NCBI GenBank assembly: GCA_030998015.1
Contig: JARWMV010000017.1
Span: forward strand, 124,001-188,000
Length of the DNA stretch: 64,000 nucleotides
Direction: 5' to 3'
DNA from: Ceratorhiza oryzae-sativae
Taxonomy: Eukaryota; Basidiomycota; Agaricomycetes; Cantharellales; Ceratobasidiaceae
The notes under the pieces were generated by a model that had not been told where the DNA came from, ran no database searches, and worked only from the letters and a program-made list of their open reading frames with translations. The stretch's first letter is position 1, and each line of letters opens with the position of its first letter. The position numbers were made by a program, and so were the translations under genes. This document shows, piece after piece, positions 34,001 to 47,200 of this stretch.

Positions 34001-36098
34001 ACACAAATCCGGCCTCATGGAAGTGATGTGATGATGTGGACTGTAGGGAGTGTCGATTTGTATTCTTGTTGGCTTGATGGTCGATCCGAAGCAGCCGAAA
34101 TCTTAACTTGGGCTGGTGCATCGTTTGAATTCGATCCAGCTGTTCTCTCAATTGAATCCCTTCAAATCGACGTGATGCGCCCCCATGGAAAGTATCCAGG
34201 TATACAGGTGGATACTATCGAAATCAATTCACAGCCTGTTCGGCATGAAGATCTCGTGGACAGTGCTCAAACATTTGTCAGTACATTGACTGAGGAGTCT
34301 AGCGACCGAATACAGCCTCTCCGCATTGGTGACGATGAGCTCAGTATTGAGCATTTGCTGCCCACAACGCCTAACGAGCCCACTCAGAGTGATAGTAGAA
34401 AAGGCTGGATACTTGTCGACGGGCAGCGTGTACATCTTGAATCTGCAGTAAGATATGTTTTGGGGCTAGAGGGTGGTCCTCGGTCCACTGACCGACTTCG
34501 ACGTATATGTGGCTATACCCGTTACCTGAACCCTTCGGCTGAGACTCAATCAGTTCTTGGGAATGATTTCATGTCTCAGAGCTGGTAGCAACCTTCTTGT
34601 TGGCCCAAAATCGAGTTTCAATCGCAATTATACGAGTTACAAATATTCTGGCGCGAGATGGGCGCATGCTAGAGTCTATTGCCGAAAACACTTTTGCGAG
34701 TCGGGGATTACGCTTTCTGGACAAATACTTGCCATTGAATACGACTGCGGAGTCTGGTACTGGACCCAAAAGTATGATGGTGTTGCAAAGACAGCGGCTT
34801 CTGCTCATCGAAAGCGGAGCTCGGGTGCGGACTTTAGCGCTAGGTTTTCGCTGCCTGTCAATCCTTCACTAGTTGAATGGCGTGGCGAGCAGGTCTGGGC
34901 ATTTGAAGATATTCAATTGCGCGCACTTATGGATGATTTATGGCGTAAATGCGCAAAAGATGTACCTGAAGACAATATCCCTAGTTGTCAGTCAAGCGCA
35001 TCGTTCCCGTACCGTAGCTACAATTGTAAGTACACTAACACCTCTACAAGCCGAGCTGTACATTAAATTCCTTCTCACAGCTGAACATGTGTTGTATCAC
35101 CAAGTCGCCACTGATCATTATTGCAACTCAGCTCGCCCAATCGATGGAACGTGCTTCATTTGTGGAAAAAAGATCAAGATCAAGCAAAAAATGCGCATAC
35201 ATGTAGGGCAACATTTATTGAGCTTGCAAGCGAACCTCTCTAGCGCACCCAGCTCGGAAGCGATGCCGGGAAACGTAAGAGTCTCCTTAATTGCTCCAGC
35301 TACAATCTAAATAAAGCAATACAACAGCTAGCCGGATCCCCCTGCGGTTTCTGCGGCAGAGCAGGTACATGTCGATCAAATGCAGAGCGACAGCTCCAGC
35401 CTACTAAGACGCTCCGAGTTACCTCTAACTGCCCATACAGAGACGCTCTCACATATTCCTCGTGCCCTCGTTCGTCGAAATCGAACCCCTGCACCAACCG
35501 GCCGGTAGAGTGCCCATGCTGCCCTCCCGAGAGCTCGAACGTCTGGACTTACGCACTGCGGTCTCACATTCTTGCGATTCATGGCCCCGAAGCGGTTGTC
35601 ATACAAGATAAAAAACTTCGGGAATACGACCCGACAGAGAGTGAGTTTGAGTGGATGGGTGTCACTAGACAGAATCAGCTCGTACAAAACTCAAAACCTA
35701 CCAAGCGCAAGCGGGATACGGACGATCGCGGCCCTTCAAATAATGATAATCAAGTCCAAAAACGTCAATGTACAGATTAATTTATTCGTTAACATTGCTA
35801 GATACATGTTTAAGTCAGTGTCCGGTAGAACTGCGCCGGCAGCTGAGTCATTCGTCACTCGGTACTATCTATCCCATAACTAGCATACATTGTGACGTCG
35901 GGGAGAGCCTCTCCGACCGGCGATTGCGCCCTCCCGGCGTCACTCTGCCTCACAGCACGTGACTCATTTGCGCATCGCCACCACTTAAGCGAGCCCAAAA
36001 CGGCAGTGAGCGTCACTCCTAGCAACGAGAATTCTAGACCCTGCCTACCCCCCTCCCCCCCCCTTCATGTCCGGCGCCTGTTTTCCGGCACCCCCCTG
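31057..36098 (+). mobile_element. P-like TIR DNA transposon, copy T3 (recombinant flanks)
   Basis: 5,042 bp, with inverted repeats at 31057–31339 and 35816–36098. The left flank is GTATCAAA (31049–31056) and the right flank is ACGGCTGG (36099–36106). The mismatch marks it as a recombination joint between two different insertions, not a simple insertion. Confidence 0.92.
31431..35780 (+). pseudogene. P-like transposase, copy in T3 (four lesions)
   Basis: Same gene as in T5. It lacks one C near 32406 (exon 2). It has a rearranged short block at 34024–34040, where extra GATGATG-like sequence creates an early stop. It also lacks one T near 34569 and one A near 34688. Exons 1, 3, 5 and 6 are intact. 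Confidence 0.85.
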
Positions 36099-37500
36099 AC
36101 GGCTGGGAAAATGAAGCGGAAAGAAGCCAGGGAAGAATGTGGCAATCTACAGGTGGCAAATTTGCATACCAACACGAGGTCGTCATCCGACGCAGGCTGG
36201 AGCTGGATGTAGCGGGTGGTTATCAGCGATAGCGGCCACAAACGAGATCCCCATTACCTCACCCAGTCGAGTCCAAGGCCGCGAGACCACGCCTCGGGGG
36301 AGCATTCTGCCGATGAACAATTGCCGCCGAAGGCTCGAAGACAGGTTGGGGGAAGGGAGATGATCAACAGTCTTCCCGAGGAATGAACAAGCCCGTGACG
36401 AAATCAGGGCTCGTGTCGATCTTGGCGCACCCATCGCTCTGATATTCCCGGTTTGTATTGACGAATTACCTGAAAAGGGCAACATAGGTGCTGGGCGGTT
36501 AGGAAACGCATTCCTGGGTCCAGCGTCGAGGCCGGAATGTTGGAAGATAATGGGTACATCTGAGAGCAGATCGTCCAGAAGATCACGAACCAAGAGCAAG
36601 CCTACACTCACAGAGGTCCACCCACCGCAGCTGACGACGACCATGTCTTCGCACGCCACAACTCGTGCTCGGCCCTGGTCAGACCACACAATTCCCGAGC
36701 GTGAATCAAATTCGAGGATTTATTCGTTCCCGCTGTTGAATCCCCGCGGGTGAGGGCTCGAGAGTCACATGCCAACGTCCTTACCTCCCCACAGCCAGGC
36801 CCACTGATTGCACCCACCTGTCGACTAGCGCTATTGAGCATGATTTCGTGGTCACACCACGCGATTAAGCGGCTATCTAAGCGGCCGGAAGCATAACAAA
36901 TTGGTTAGTTATGAAGAGTAGAATCCCAAGGGAGATCGTACACATTTGGATCACATCCAATCACTAAAGAGAATGCGTAGTAGGCTACAATATTAACCAT
37001 ACTGTCTTGGGTGTAGACGTCTGTGGCGCAAAGGGATGACAGAGAATCCGCTAGTAGGTTAAGCCACTCGACCCTTCTGGTAATCGGGCAAAACGGGGTG
37101 GTTCCTGGACGTAACATCTAGGAACCCGCAGGTTAGGTAGGTTCTAGGACTCCTTCCATGATCACTAGTCGGTTCAGAGTCCACAATCATCCAGTCCAAA
37201 TGCCAGCCATCCACTAAAGAGTCGATTTACGCCTTGTCAATGCTGGTGGCGACGAGAGTGAGCTAGTAGAGCGAGCTGGTTCGGCTGTCATTGGTCGTTC
37301 ACGGCTAGCGAACACACGCTTTGAATATTCATGACCGTAGGCGACAAGACGAAACCCACGACATGACCTTGGTGGGGTGTATGTAGTGAATATATTTCTG
37401 TGTTTACAAGCCTCGTCATACCGCTAGTTGTGGCGAAGAACAGTCACATGAATTTACAACGGGGTTCGCACAAGCGCCGAGCATCACGCGCATGGTTAGG
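36099..37500. repeat. Host spacer A, copy A3
   Basis: Same layout as A1 and A2, but about ten substitutions by eye distinguish it from A2 (for example at 36597, 36646 and 36778). It starts with ACGGCTGG and ends with TGGTTAGG. Confidence 0.9.
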
Positions 37501-40500
37501 CAAGGGGGTGCCGGAAAACAGGCGCCGGACATGAAGGGGGGGGGAGGGGGGTAGGCAGGGTCTAGAATTCTCGTTGCTAGGAGTGACGCTCACTGCCGTT
37601 TTGGGCTCGCTTAAGTGGTGGCGATGCGCAAATGAGTCACGTGCTGTGAGGCAGAGTGACGCCGGGAGGGCGCAATCGCCGGTCGGAGAGGCTCCCCCCG
37701 ACGTCACAATGTATGCTAGTTATGGGATAGATAGTACCGAGTGACGAATGACTCAGCTGCCGGCGCAGTTCTACCGGACACTGGCTAAACGCGTACTCAA
37801 AATCATAGTGAATATTGAGTTCGAATATTAAGGCCTTGTGGTATGCGAAAAACGGCAAAAAAATTCTTCCTGCTATGCCCGAGCTCTCTGAAATACCTGC
37901 TGATATCTACCTATCTCTAGCTAGTAAATGCGAGGAAGTAAAAGTAAAACAGTCCGATGCATCACCAATGCTTGTACGAGCGAAGGTATGCTGCTTCTGT
38001 GCCCAATCGGTAAAGTTGGGCAACGGATCAGCAGATCACTCTCTCATTCAACATATGTACTCTAGGAAATGCCAACTTACCCAGAAGAAACTCAGAGAAA
38101 CCAAAAAATCGGCTGCCGTTCCTTTGGAGGACTCTAAAGCTACTGTAGTGGAACTATCGCCCCAAGAGCTCACAGCATCATTAGCGACACACCAGCTGCT
38201 AATTTAATTATCTCAGCGTCGCCCTCTGAGCATGAGCTTCAGTCTCTAGACTACTCAACGCGTCACCCAATATCAGGTGAATCGATGAATTGTCCCGGCG
38301 CTTTCTACGACTATGGCATGTCGATGTTTAGTCACTATCCATGGCACCTACACGACACAAGCTTTCTGGATTATGAGTTTAGCTTCATCGATCCTAAAGG
38401 TCGATTCTTCTATGTCCAAAGTCGCCGATGCGCACAAAAATCTCCTGGGATTGGCGCAGCATGTAAGGAGTGTAATCAAGTGGTTTTCAGTCGCCAGTTT
38501 CAGGAACTCTTGAAACGGGCTAATCCAAAAGGTTCACTATCAGGACAAGTAAATACACAATATCGAACATACTCGCAGTTATGTGAATTACTCGAAGATA
38601 AGAATTCACGGATCAATACACTTCAGTTAACTGTACGTGACTAGTTGATATAAATCCATTGTCTCCGATTAATTGGCTATCACCTAGAAAATCTCATCGG
38701 AGCGCCGCATACAGTCACTCTCTGGGCGTATGGATAACCAAAAACAACTTATGTTCGCGCTTGCGCAACATGATGAGTTTGCAGTTGGCCGAATCATTCA
38801 AACAGCGCTGCGCAATAAAGCAGGTGTTAAGACTGTAGTCAAGCGACTAGCCCTTGCTCACCAGGGCTTATTCAGCCCACGTTTGTTCACTGTAGGTTCC
38901 TATTGTTAGTCAAACCAGAGTATATGCTTAAAAATCTTTAGGAAACTCAGCTTGATGCGTCCGCATTGATATGGAAGATTGGGGGACCACGACTTGCATT
39001 CTCGATGGCTCGAGCACTACACTTACCAAGCGTCAGAACTGTTCGTAAACATGTTCATCTACCACGGTTAAAGCCATGTCTTGGATTCCCAACTGAAGCA
39101 GAAGTTTCTGAGAATATCGAGTCGTTCTTTGGACCCGACACAGCATCATCAGGTGCCGATTGCGGTGTTGGTATTTCAGTTTTGATGGACGAAGTGGCTA
39201 CCGAACCTCGCCCTCGCTATAGTGTTGAACAGGACGCAGTGGTCGGAATCTGCCGTGAGCACGCAGATTTAGTTCATCTCAGTGACCTAAGTACTCGGTC
39301 GGATGCTCTAGACTCACTACTTGAAGCGCACTCCACTTTGGAATCAGGTAGTTGTCATCGAGCTGCTGAAGCGACAATGGTTGCCATTGCACGGTTTGGA
39401 AAATCAGACTATAATGCTTCGATTATCCTAGCCTCTCCTACCTGTAAAACCGAGAAGCATGGCAAGCATGCTGAGTTGATTGGAGTTGTGCTAGATAGCT
39501 GGCGGAAATCACCATATGGTGCTACTGTACACGGAGATATCTGGTGTATATGCACTGACGGCGATGCCGGACGACGTATTGCAATATTTCAGCACTGCAT
39601 GACATCTAGTGTTCGACCTGGCTCAGAATTATATCACTTGTTAGGTCACCTACCGCTTTTCAATCTCTGCTGCGGTCCTAACTATATCACACATGACGGC
39701 GACTATAAACATGAGGAAAAACGTGCGTATCTGCTGGAGGTATATTGGTAACGTTATAACTGAAACTTGACTTAGGCATGGCTTCAGCTTTACGCTCTCG
39801 TTCAGGAATTATAGTCAATGGAACACAGATCACCCCCAAGATGATGGTTCATTATCTTCGCCAACTCGAAGATCTATCAGAATCTCGAATTCTCTCGTTC
39901 TTTGATGGCACCGACCCTCAAAATGTCCCAAAAGCAAACGCCCTTCTAACAAGCATGTATAATGCATCTCAGCTCCCTTCGATTCTCTCTCAAACAGCTC
40001 ACAAGCCTTTTGCTCTACTGGGCGAAGTTCTTGGGTCATTTGTCGTCCCATATACTACGTTGACAATGTCGCTAAAGCAACAGCTCGTTAGTCTAGCAAA
40101 ATGTGCTCATCTCTTGTTTGCGCTGTACCGCCTAGATGGGACTCGATTCTTAACAGGGCAGCTCATTTACGATATACAGGCATCCATCAAGAATGTTTTT
40201 TTCTGTGTTGCAAAAACTCAGCTTGTCAACCCGAAACTGCCGTTTTATCTTCTTCAGACTGGAACTGATCGCTTGGAGTCTCGCTTTGGTACATTTCGAA
40301 CTGTCACTAGCGATCGAAACGGCGATATATTGCAGATGTGCGAACGTGCTGCATCAGCACAGCAGATTGACGAAATCTATGCTGCTCGTCCTCGCTGGAA
40401 TCGAGTTCCTTACCGTTTATCTATGGATGGCAACTCTGGCATCGATCACACAAATCCGGCCTCATGGAAGGGTGATGTGACTGTAGGGAGTGTCGATTTG

Positions 40501-42539
40501 TATTCTTGTTGGCTTGATGGTCGATCCGAAGCAGCCGAAATCTTAACTTGGGCTGGTGCATCGTTTGAATTCGATCCAGCTGTTCTCTCAATTGAATCCC
40601 TTCAAATCGACGTGATGCGCCCCCATGGAAAGTATCCAGGTATACAGGTGGATACTATCGAAATCAATTCACAGCCTGTTCGGCATGAAGATCTCGTGGA
40701 CAGTGCTCAAACATTTGTCAGTACATTGACTGAGGAGTCTAGCGACCGAATACAGCCTCTCCGCATTGGTGACGATGAGCTCAGTATTGAGCATTTGCTG
40801 CCCACAACGCCTAACGAGCCCACTCAGAGTGATAGTAGAAAAGGCTGGATACTTGTCGACGGGCAGCGTGTACATCTTGAATCTGCAGTAAGATATGTTT
40901 TGGGGCTAGAGGGTGGTCCTCGGTCCACTGACCGACTTCGACGTATATGTGGCTATACCCGTTACCTGAACCCTTCGGCTGAGACTCAATCAGTTCTTGG
41001 GAATGATTTTCATGTCTCAGAGCTGGTAGCAACCTTCTTGTTGGCCCAAAATCGAGTTTCAATCGCAATTATACGAGTTACAAATATTCTGGCGCGAGAT
41101 GGGCGCATGCTAGAGTCTATTGCCGAAAAACACTTTTGCGAGTCGGGGATTACGCTTTCTGGACAAATACTTGCCATTGAATACGACTGCGGAGTCTGGT
41201 ACTGGACCCAAAAGTATGATGGTGTTGCAAAGACAGCGGCTTCTGCTCATCGAAAGCGGAGCTCGGGTGCGGACTTTAGCGCTAGGTTTTCGCTGCCTGT
41301 CAATCCTTCACTAGTTGAATGGCGTGGCGAGCAGGTCTGGGCATTTGAAGATATTCAATTGCGCGCACTTATGGATGATTTATGGCGTAAATGCGCAAAA
41401 GATGTACCTGAAGACAATATCCCTAGTTGTCAGTCAAGCGCATCGTTCCCGTACCGTAGCTACAATTGTAAGTACACTAACACCTCTACAAGCCGAGCTG
41501 TACATTAAATTCCTTCTCACAGCTGAACATGTGTTGTATCACCAAGTCGCCACTGATCATTATTGCAACTCAGCTCGCCCAATCGATGGAACGTGCTTCA
41601 TTTGTGGAAAAAAGATCAAGATCAAGCAAAAAATGCGCATACATGTAGGGCAACATTTATTGAGCTTGCAAGCGAACCTCTCTAGCGCACCCAGCTCGGA
41701 AGCGATGCCGGGAAACGTAAGAGTCTCCTTAATTGCTCCAGCTACAATCTAAATAAAGCAATACAACAGCTAGCCGGATCCCCCTGCGGTTTCTGCGGCA
41801 GAGCAGGTACATGTCGATCAAATGCAGAGCGACAGCTCCAGCCTACTAAGACGCTCCGAGTTACCTCTAACTGCCCATACAGAGACGCTCTCACATATTC
41901 CTCGTGCCCTCGTTCGTCGAAATCGAACCCCTGCACCAACCGGCCGGTAGAGTGCCCATGCTGCCCTCCCGAGAGCTCGAACGTCTGGACTTACGCACTG
42001 CGGTCTCACATTCTTGCGATTCATGGCCCCGAAGCGGTTGTCATACAAGATAAAAAACTTCGGGAATACGACCCGACAGAGAGTGAGTTTGAGTGGATGG
42101 GTGTCACTAGACAGAATCAGCTCGTACAAAACTCAAAACCTACCAAGCGCAAGCGGGATACGGACGATCGCGGCCCTTCAAATAATGATAATCAAGTCCA
42201 AAAACGTCAATGTACAGATTAATTTATTCGTTAACATTGCTAGATACATGTTTAAGTCAGTGTCCGGTAGAACTGCGCCGGCAGCTGAGTCATTCGTCAC
42301 TCGGTACTATCTATCCCATAACTAGCATACATTGTGACGTCGGGGAGAGCCTCTCCGACCGGCGATTGCGCCCTCCCGGCGTCACTCTGCCTCACAGCAC
42401 GTGACTCATTTGCGCATCGCCACCACTTAAGCGAGCCCAAAACGGCAGTGAGCGTCACTCCTAGCAACGAGAATTCTAGACCCTGCCTACCCCCCTCCCC
42501 CCCCTTCATGTCCGGCGCCTGTTTTCCGGCACCCCCCTG
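37501..42539 (+). mobile_element. P-like TIR DNA transposon, copy T4
   Basis: 5,039 bp with a perfect TGGTTAGG duplication (37493–37500 and 42540–42547). Inverted repeats are 37501–37783 and 42258–42539. It sits at the same A/B position as T2. Confidence 0.93.
37875..42222 (+). pseudogene. P-like transposase, copy in T4 (one frameshift in exon 1)
   Basis: Only one lesion is visible. Near 38194 the sequence reads CACCAGCTGCTAAT where the other copies read CACCATGCTAAT, a net gain of two bases that ends the frame at 38207. All later exons, including the full-length exon 4 (about 39776–41467) and the zinc-finger exons, read as in T2/T5. Confidence 0.85.
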
Positions 42540-44224
42540 TGGTTAGGTATTGCGCGTAGGGAGGACTGGGAATTGATCGGAATCGATTGGTTGAGGTATC
42601 GTTGATGTATACTCCACGAGGAATTACTCGAACAAATATGATACACAAAAGAGACGAAGCTCAACTCTGTTGTATCATTGCTGATGAATACTAGCCCAAT
42701 TGTATTTGGCGCATCGAAAAGGATATCAAAATTCAAATTCTGATTTACGTGGCATTTCAGCGAGTGAAGACGAAGGAATGCTAGATTGATGGTGAGCCAG
42801 CATCTGGTGGCTGATTTCTTCTAGGAGCGATTTGTGCGCATCCATGTAGGGAACACGAAGGCAACGAAGGGACGCAGGGAATTTGATTTGGATAAGAGTG
42901 CGAAATTATAGCGATAGCTCATCCGCGCAATTATGTGATTGCAAGAAGCGAAGTGGCATCATTGCGTCCAATGGCGATCGCGTGAACAAATACTAGCGTC
43001 GGCAATTTGTCATTACTTGGGTTCTCAGTACACTGGGCTTATTAAGGGTGTCGCAAGCATAAAGAAGAATGGGTTCTGGGTAGAATCAAGAAACTCATAA
43101 AAAGCCTTCAGCCCGAATAGCTCGGTCGCCAGTTGCTGAGTCATGCATATATGCGTGATTTTGGCGCTAATCATACTCCCGCGGATGAGAGTGTCAGGAT
43201 GAGGATCAGCTGTGGTTGTAACAAACCTAACCGACGGATCGAGACAGTGCGACACACACGCTACAAGATCAATGACCTCGAAGAAAGACAGAGGCGATCA
43301 GTTCAAGAAACGCCTTGAGCTCCCTGTTCGGGCGATTAGGCATCTGCTGAGACAGAAATCGCCGACTCGTCAGGTCCAGGGCGGCCGTGACGTTGAAGTA
43401 ACTACATCTATGGCTTTTCCTCATGCGGATTAATCTGACATGTGAGCTATCATTCGATCTAAACAGAGGCCTGCGTCGGCAAGTGGCGCGTCAGTGCCTA
43501 CCCTGGGTGTTGTCGACGAGTCCAATGTCCAGCCCCAAGCCATGCTTGCTGAACGGGATACCAGAATTGAAAATACGCACCCAGAAGAAATGGGATCGGA
43601 TTCTGTACGAATTGATATGTCCGCCCAAGAGCGGGCAGCTAGCGAAGGGTTTGCCACAAATTCGACTCAAACATGTGAGTTCGTGCTTTCGAATAGTGAA
43701 GTAACTACTTTACGGAAACGCCGCAATGCTCATCGTCGTCCCTCAGCTTCGAATGAAATCCAGAAAACAGGAAAAATGAATCCCCATGTCTTGGACTCTC
43801 TTGAAACGAGCTCGGTAGTACGAGATTCATCTGAAGGCACAGTTACCAAAGGCGTCGTATCCATGGCGGCCAAATCTTCTCTCGCCGCGCTCTATAATGC
43901 CGCTTGACTTGTGCCAAATCTTCAGTCTGCAGCCGGGGTAATAATGGAATGTATCAAAAACGTGACTGTGAGCTTACCTAATCAACAACGAATTCCAATT
44001 GCTGATAGTAGCCAGATGGCCGTCGCTAACCGAAGCGACTATGAGGAGATCGCGTCGGACATTTCAAAAACAATTAGCATACTAGAGAAACATTTGGGCG
44101 AACTGACCACGCAACAGATGGCAGTTGGGCTGGAAGCCACAATCAAGTCAGTTCCGTCGTCATTGGTGTCGAATGTGACTGATTTGGATGCAGCGAGCTA
44201 AAGCTTCAAGGCGAGCGTATCAAA
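42540..44224. repeat. Host spacer B, copy B2
   Basis: Second copy of spacer B, joined on the right to T5 through GTATCAAA (44217–44224). Its right half (from ~43446) is the 5' part of the NACHT–WD40 gene that continues after T5. Confidence 0.9.
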
Positions 44225-47200
44225 CAAGGGGGTGCGGCCGGAAACAGGCGCCGGACATGAAGGGGGGGGGAGGGGGGTAGGCAGGGTCTAGAATTCTCGT
44301 TGCTAGGAGTGACGCTCACTGCCGTTTTGGGCTCGCTTAAGTGGTGGCGATGCGCAAATGAGTCACGTGCTGTGAGGCAGAGTGACGCCGGGAGGGCGCA
44401 ATCGCCGGTCGGAGAGGCTCCCCCGACGTCACAATGTATGCTAGTTATGGGATAGATAGTACCGAGTGACGAATGACTCAGCTGCCGGCGCAGTTCTACC
44501 GGACACTGGCTAAACGCGTACTCAAAATCATAGTGAATATTGAGTTCGAATATTAAGGCCTTGTGGTATGCGAAAAACGGCAAAAAAATTCTTCCTGCTA
44601 TGCCCGAGCTCTCTGAAATACCTGCTGATATCTACCTATCTCTAGCTAGTAAATGCGAGGAAGTAAAAGTAAAACAGTCCGATGCATCACCAATGCTTGT
44701 ACGAGCGAAGGTATGCTGCTTCTGTGCCCAATCGGTAAAGTTGGGCAACGGATCAGCAGATCACTCTCTCATTCAACATATGTACTCTAGGAAATGCCAA
44801 CTTACCCAGAAGAAACTCAGAGAAACCAAAAAATCGGCTGCCGTTCCTTTGGAGGACTCTAAAGCTACTGTAGTGGAACTATCGCCCCAAGAGCTCACAG
44901 CATCATTAGCGACACACCATGCTAATTTAATTATCTCAGCGTCGCCCTCTGAGCATGAGCTTCAGTCTCTAGACTACTCAACGCGTCACCCAATATCAGG
45001 TGAATCGATGAATTGTCCCGGCGCTTTCTACGACTATGGCATGTCGATGTTTAGTCACTATCCATGGCACCTACACGACACAAGCTTTCTGGATTATGAG
45101 TTTAGCTTCATCGATCCTAAAGGTCGATTCTTCTATGTCCAAAGTCGCCGATGCGCACAAAAATCTCCTGGGATTGGCGCAGCATGTAAGGAGTGTAATC
45201 AAGTGGTTTTCAGTCGCCAGTTTCAGGAACTCTTGAAACGGGCTAATCCAAAAGGTTCACTATCAGGACAAGTAAATACACAATATCGAACATACTCGCA
45301 GTTATGTGAATTACTCGAAGATAAGAATTCACGGATCAATACACTTCAGTTAACTGTACGTGACTAGTTGATATAAATCCATTGTCTCCGATTAATTGGC
45401 TATCACCTAGAAAATCTCATCGGAGCGCCGCATACAGTCACTCTCTGGGCGTATGGATAACCAAAAACAACTTATGTTCGCGCTTGCGCAACATGATGAG
45501 TTTGCAGTTGGCCGAATCATTCAAACAGCGCTGCGCAATAAAGCAGGTGTTAAGACTGTAGTCAAGCGACTAGCCCTTGCTCACCAGGGCTTATTCAGCC
45601 CACGTTTGTTCACTGTAGGTTCCTATTGTTAGTCAAACCAGAGTATATGCTTAAAAATCTTTAGGAAACTCAGCTTGATGCGTCCGCATTGATATGGAAG
45701 ATTGGGGGACCACGACTTGCATTCTCGATGGCTCGAGCACTACACTTACCAAGCGTCAGAACTGTTCGTAAACATGTTCATCTACCACGGTTAAAGCCAT
45801 GTCTTGGATTCCCAACTGAAGCAGAAGTTTCTGAGAATATCGAGTCGTTCTTTGGACCCGACACAGCATCATCAGGTGCCGATTGCGGTGTTGGTATTTC
45901 AGTTTTGATGGACGAAGTGGCTACCGAACCTCGCCCTCGCTATAGTGTTGAACAGGACGCAGTGGTCGGAATCTGCCGTGAGCACGCAGATTTAGTTCAT
46001 CTCAGTGACCTAAGTACTCGGTCGGATGCTCTAGACTCACTACTTGAAGCGCACTCCACTTTGGAATCAGGTAGTTGTCATCGAGCTGCTGAAGCGACAA
46101 TGGTTGCCATTGCACGGTTTGGAAAATCAGACTATAATGCTTCGATTATCCTAGCCTCTCCTACCTGTAAAACCGAGAAGCATGGCAAGCATGCTGAGTT
46201 GATTGGAGTTGTGCTAGATAGCTGGCGGAAATCACCATATGGTGCTACTGTACACGGAGATATCTGGTGTATATGCACTGACGGCGATGCCGGACGACGT
46301 ATTGCAATATTTCAGCACTGCATGACATCTAGTGTTCGACCTGGCTCAGAATTATATCACTTGTTAGGTCACCTACCGCTTTTCAATCTCTGCTGCGGTC
46401 CTAACTATATCACACATGACGGCGACTATAAACATGAGGAAAAACGTGCGTATCTGCTGGAGGTATATTGGTAACGTTATAACTGAAACTTGACTTAGGC
46501 ATGGCTTCAGCTTTACGCTCTCGTTCAGGAATTATAGTCAATGGAACACAGATCACCCCCAAGATGATGGTTCATTATCTTCGCCAACTCGAAGATCTAT
46601 CAGAATCTCGAATTCTCTCGTTCTTTGATGGCACCGACCCTCAAAATGTCCCAAAAGCAAACGCCCTTCTAACAAGCATGTATAATGCATCTCAGCTCCC
46701 TTCGATTCTCTCTCAAACAGCTCACAAGCCTTTTGCTCTACTGGGCGAAGTTCTTGGGTCATTTGTCGTCCCATATACTACGTTGACAATGTCGCTAAAG
46801 CAACAGCTCGTTAGTCTAGCAAAATGTGCTCATCTCTTGTTTGCGCTGTACCGCCTAGATGGGACTCGATTCTTAACAGGGCAGCTCATTTACGATATAC
46901 AGGCATCCATCAAGAATGTTTTTTTCTGTGTTGCAAAAACTCAGCTTGTCAACCCGAAACTGCCGTTTTATCTTCTTCAGACTGGAACTGATCGCTTGGA
47001 GTCTCGCTTTGGTACATTTCGAACTGTCACTAGCGATCGAAACGGCGATATATTGCAGATGTGCGAACGTGCTGCATCAGCACAGCAGATTGACGAAATC
47101 TATGCTGCTCGTCCTCGCTGGAATCGAGTTCCTTACCGTTTATCTATGGATGGCAACTCTGGCATCGATCACACAAATCCGGCCTCATGGAAGGGTGATG

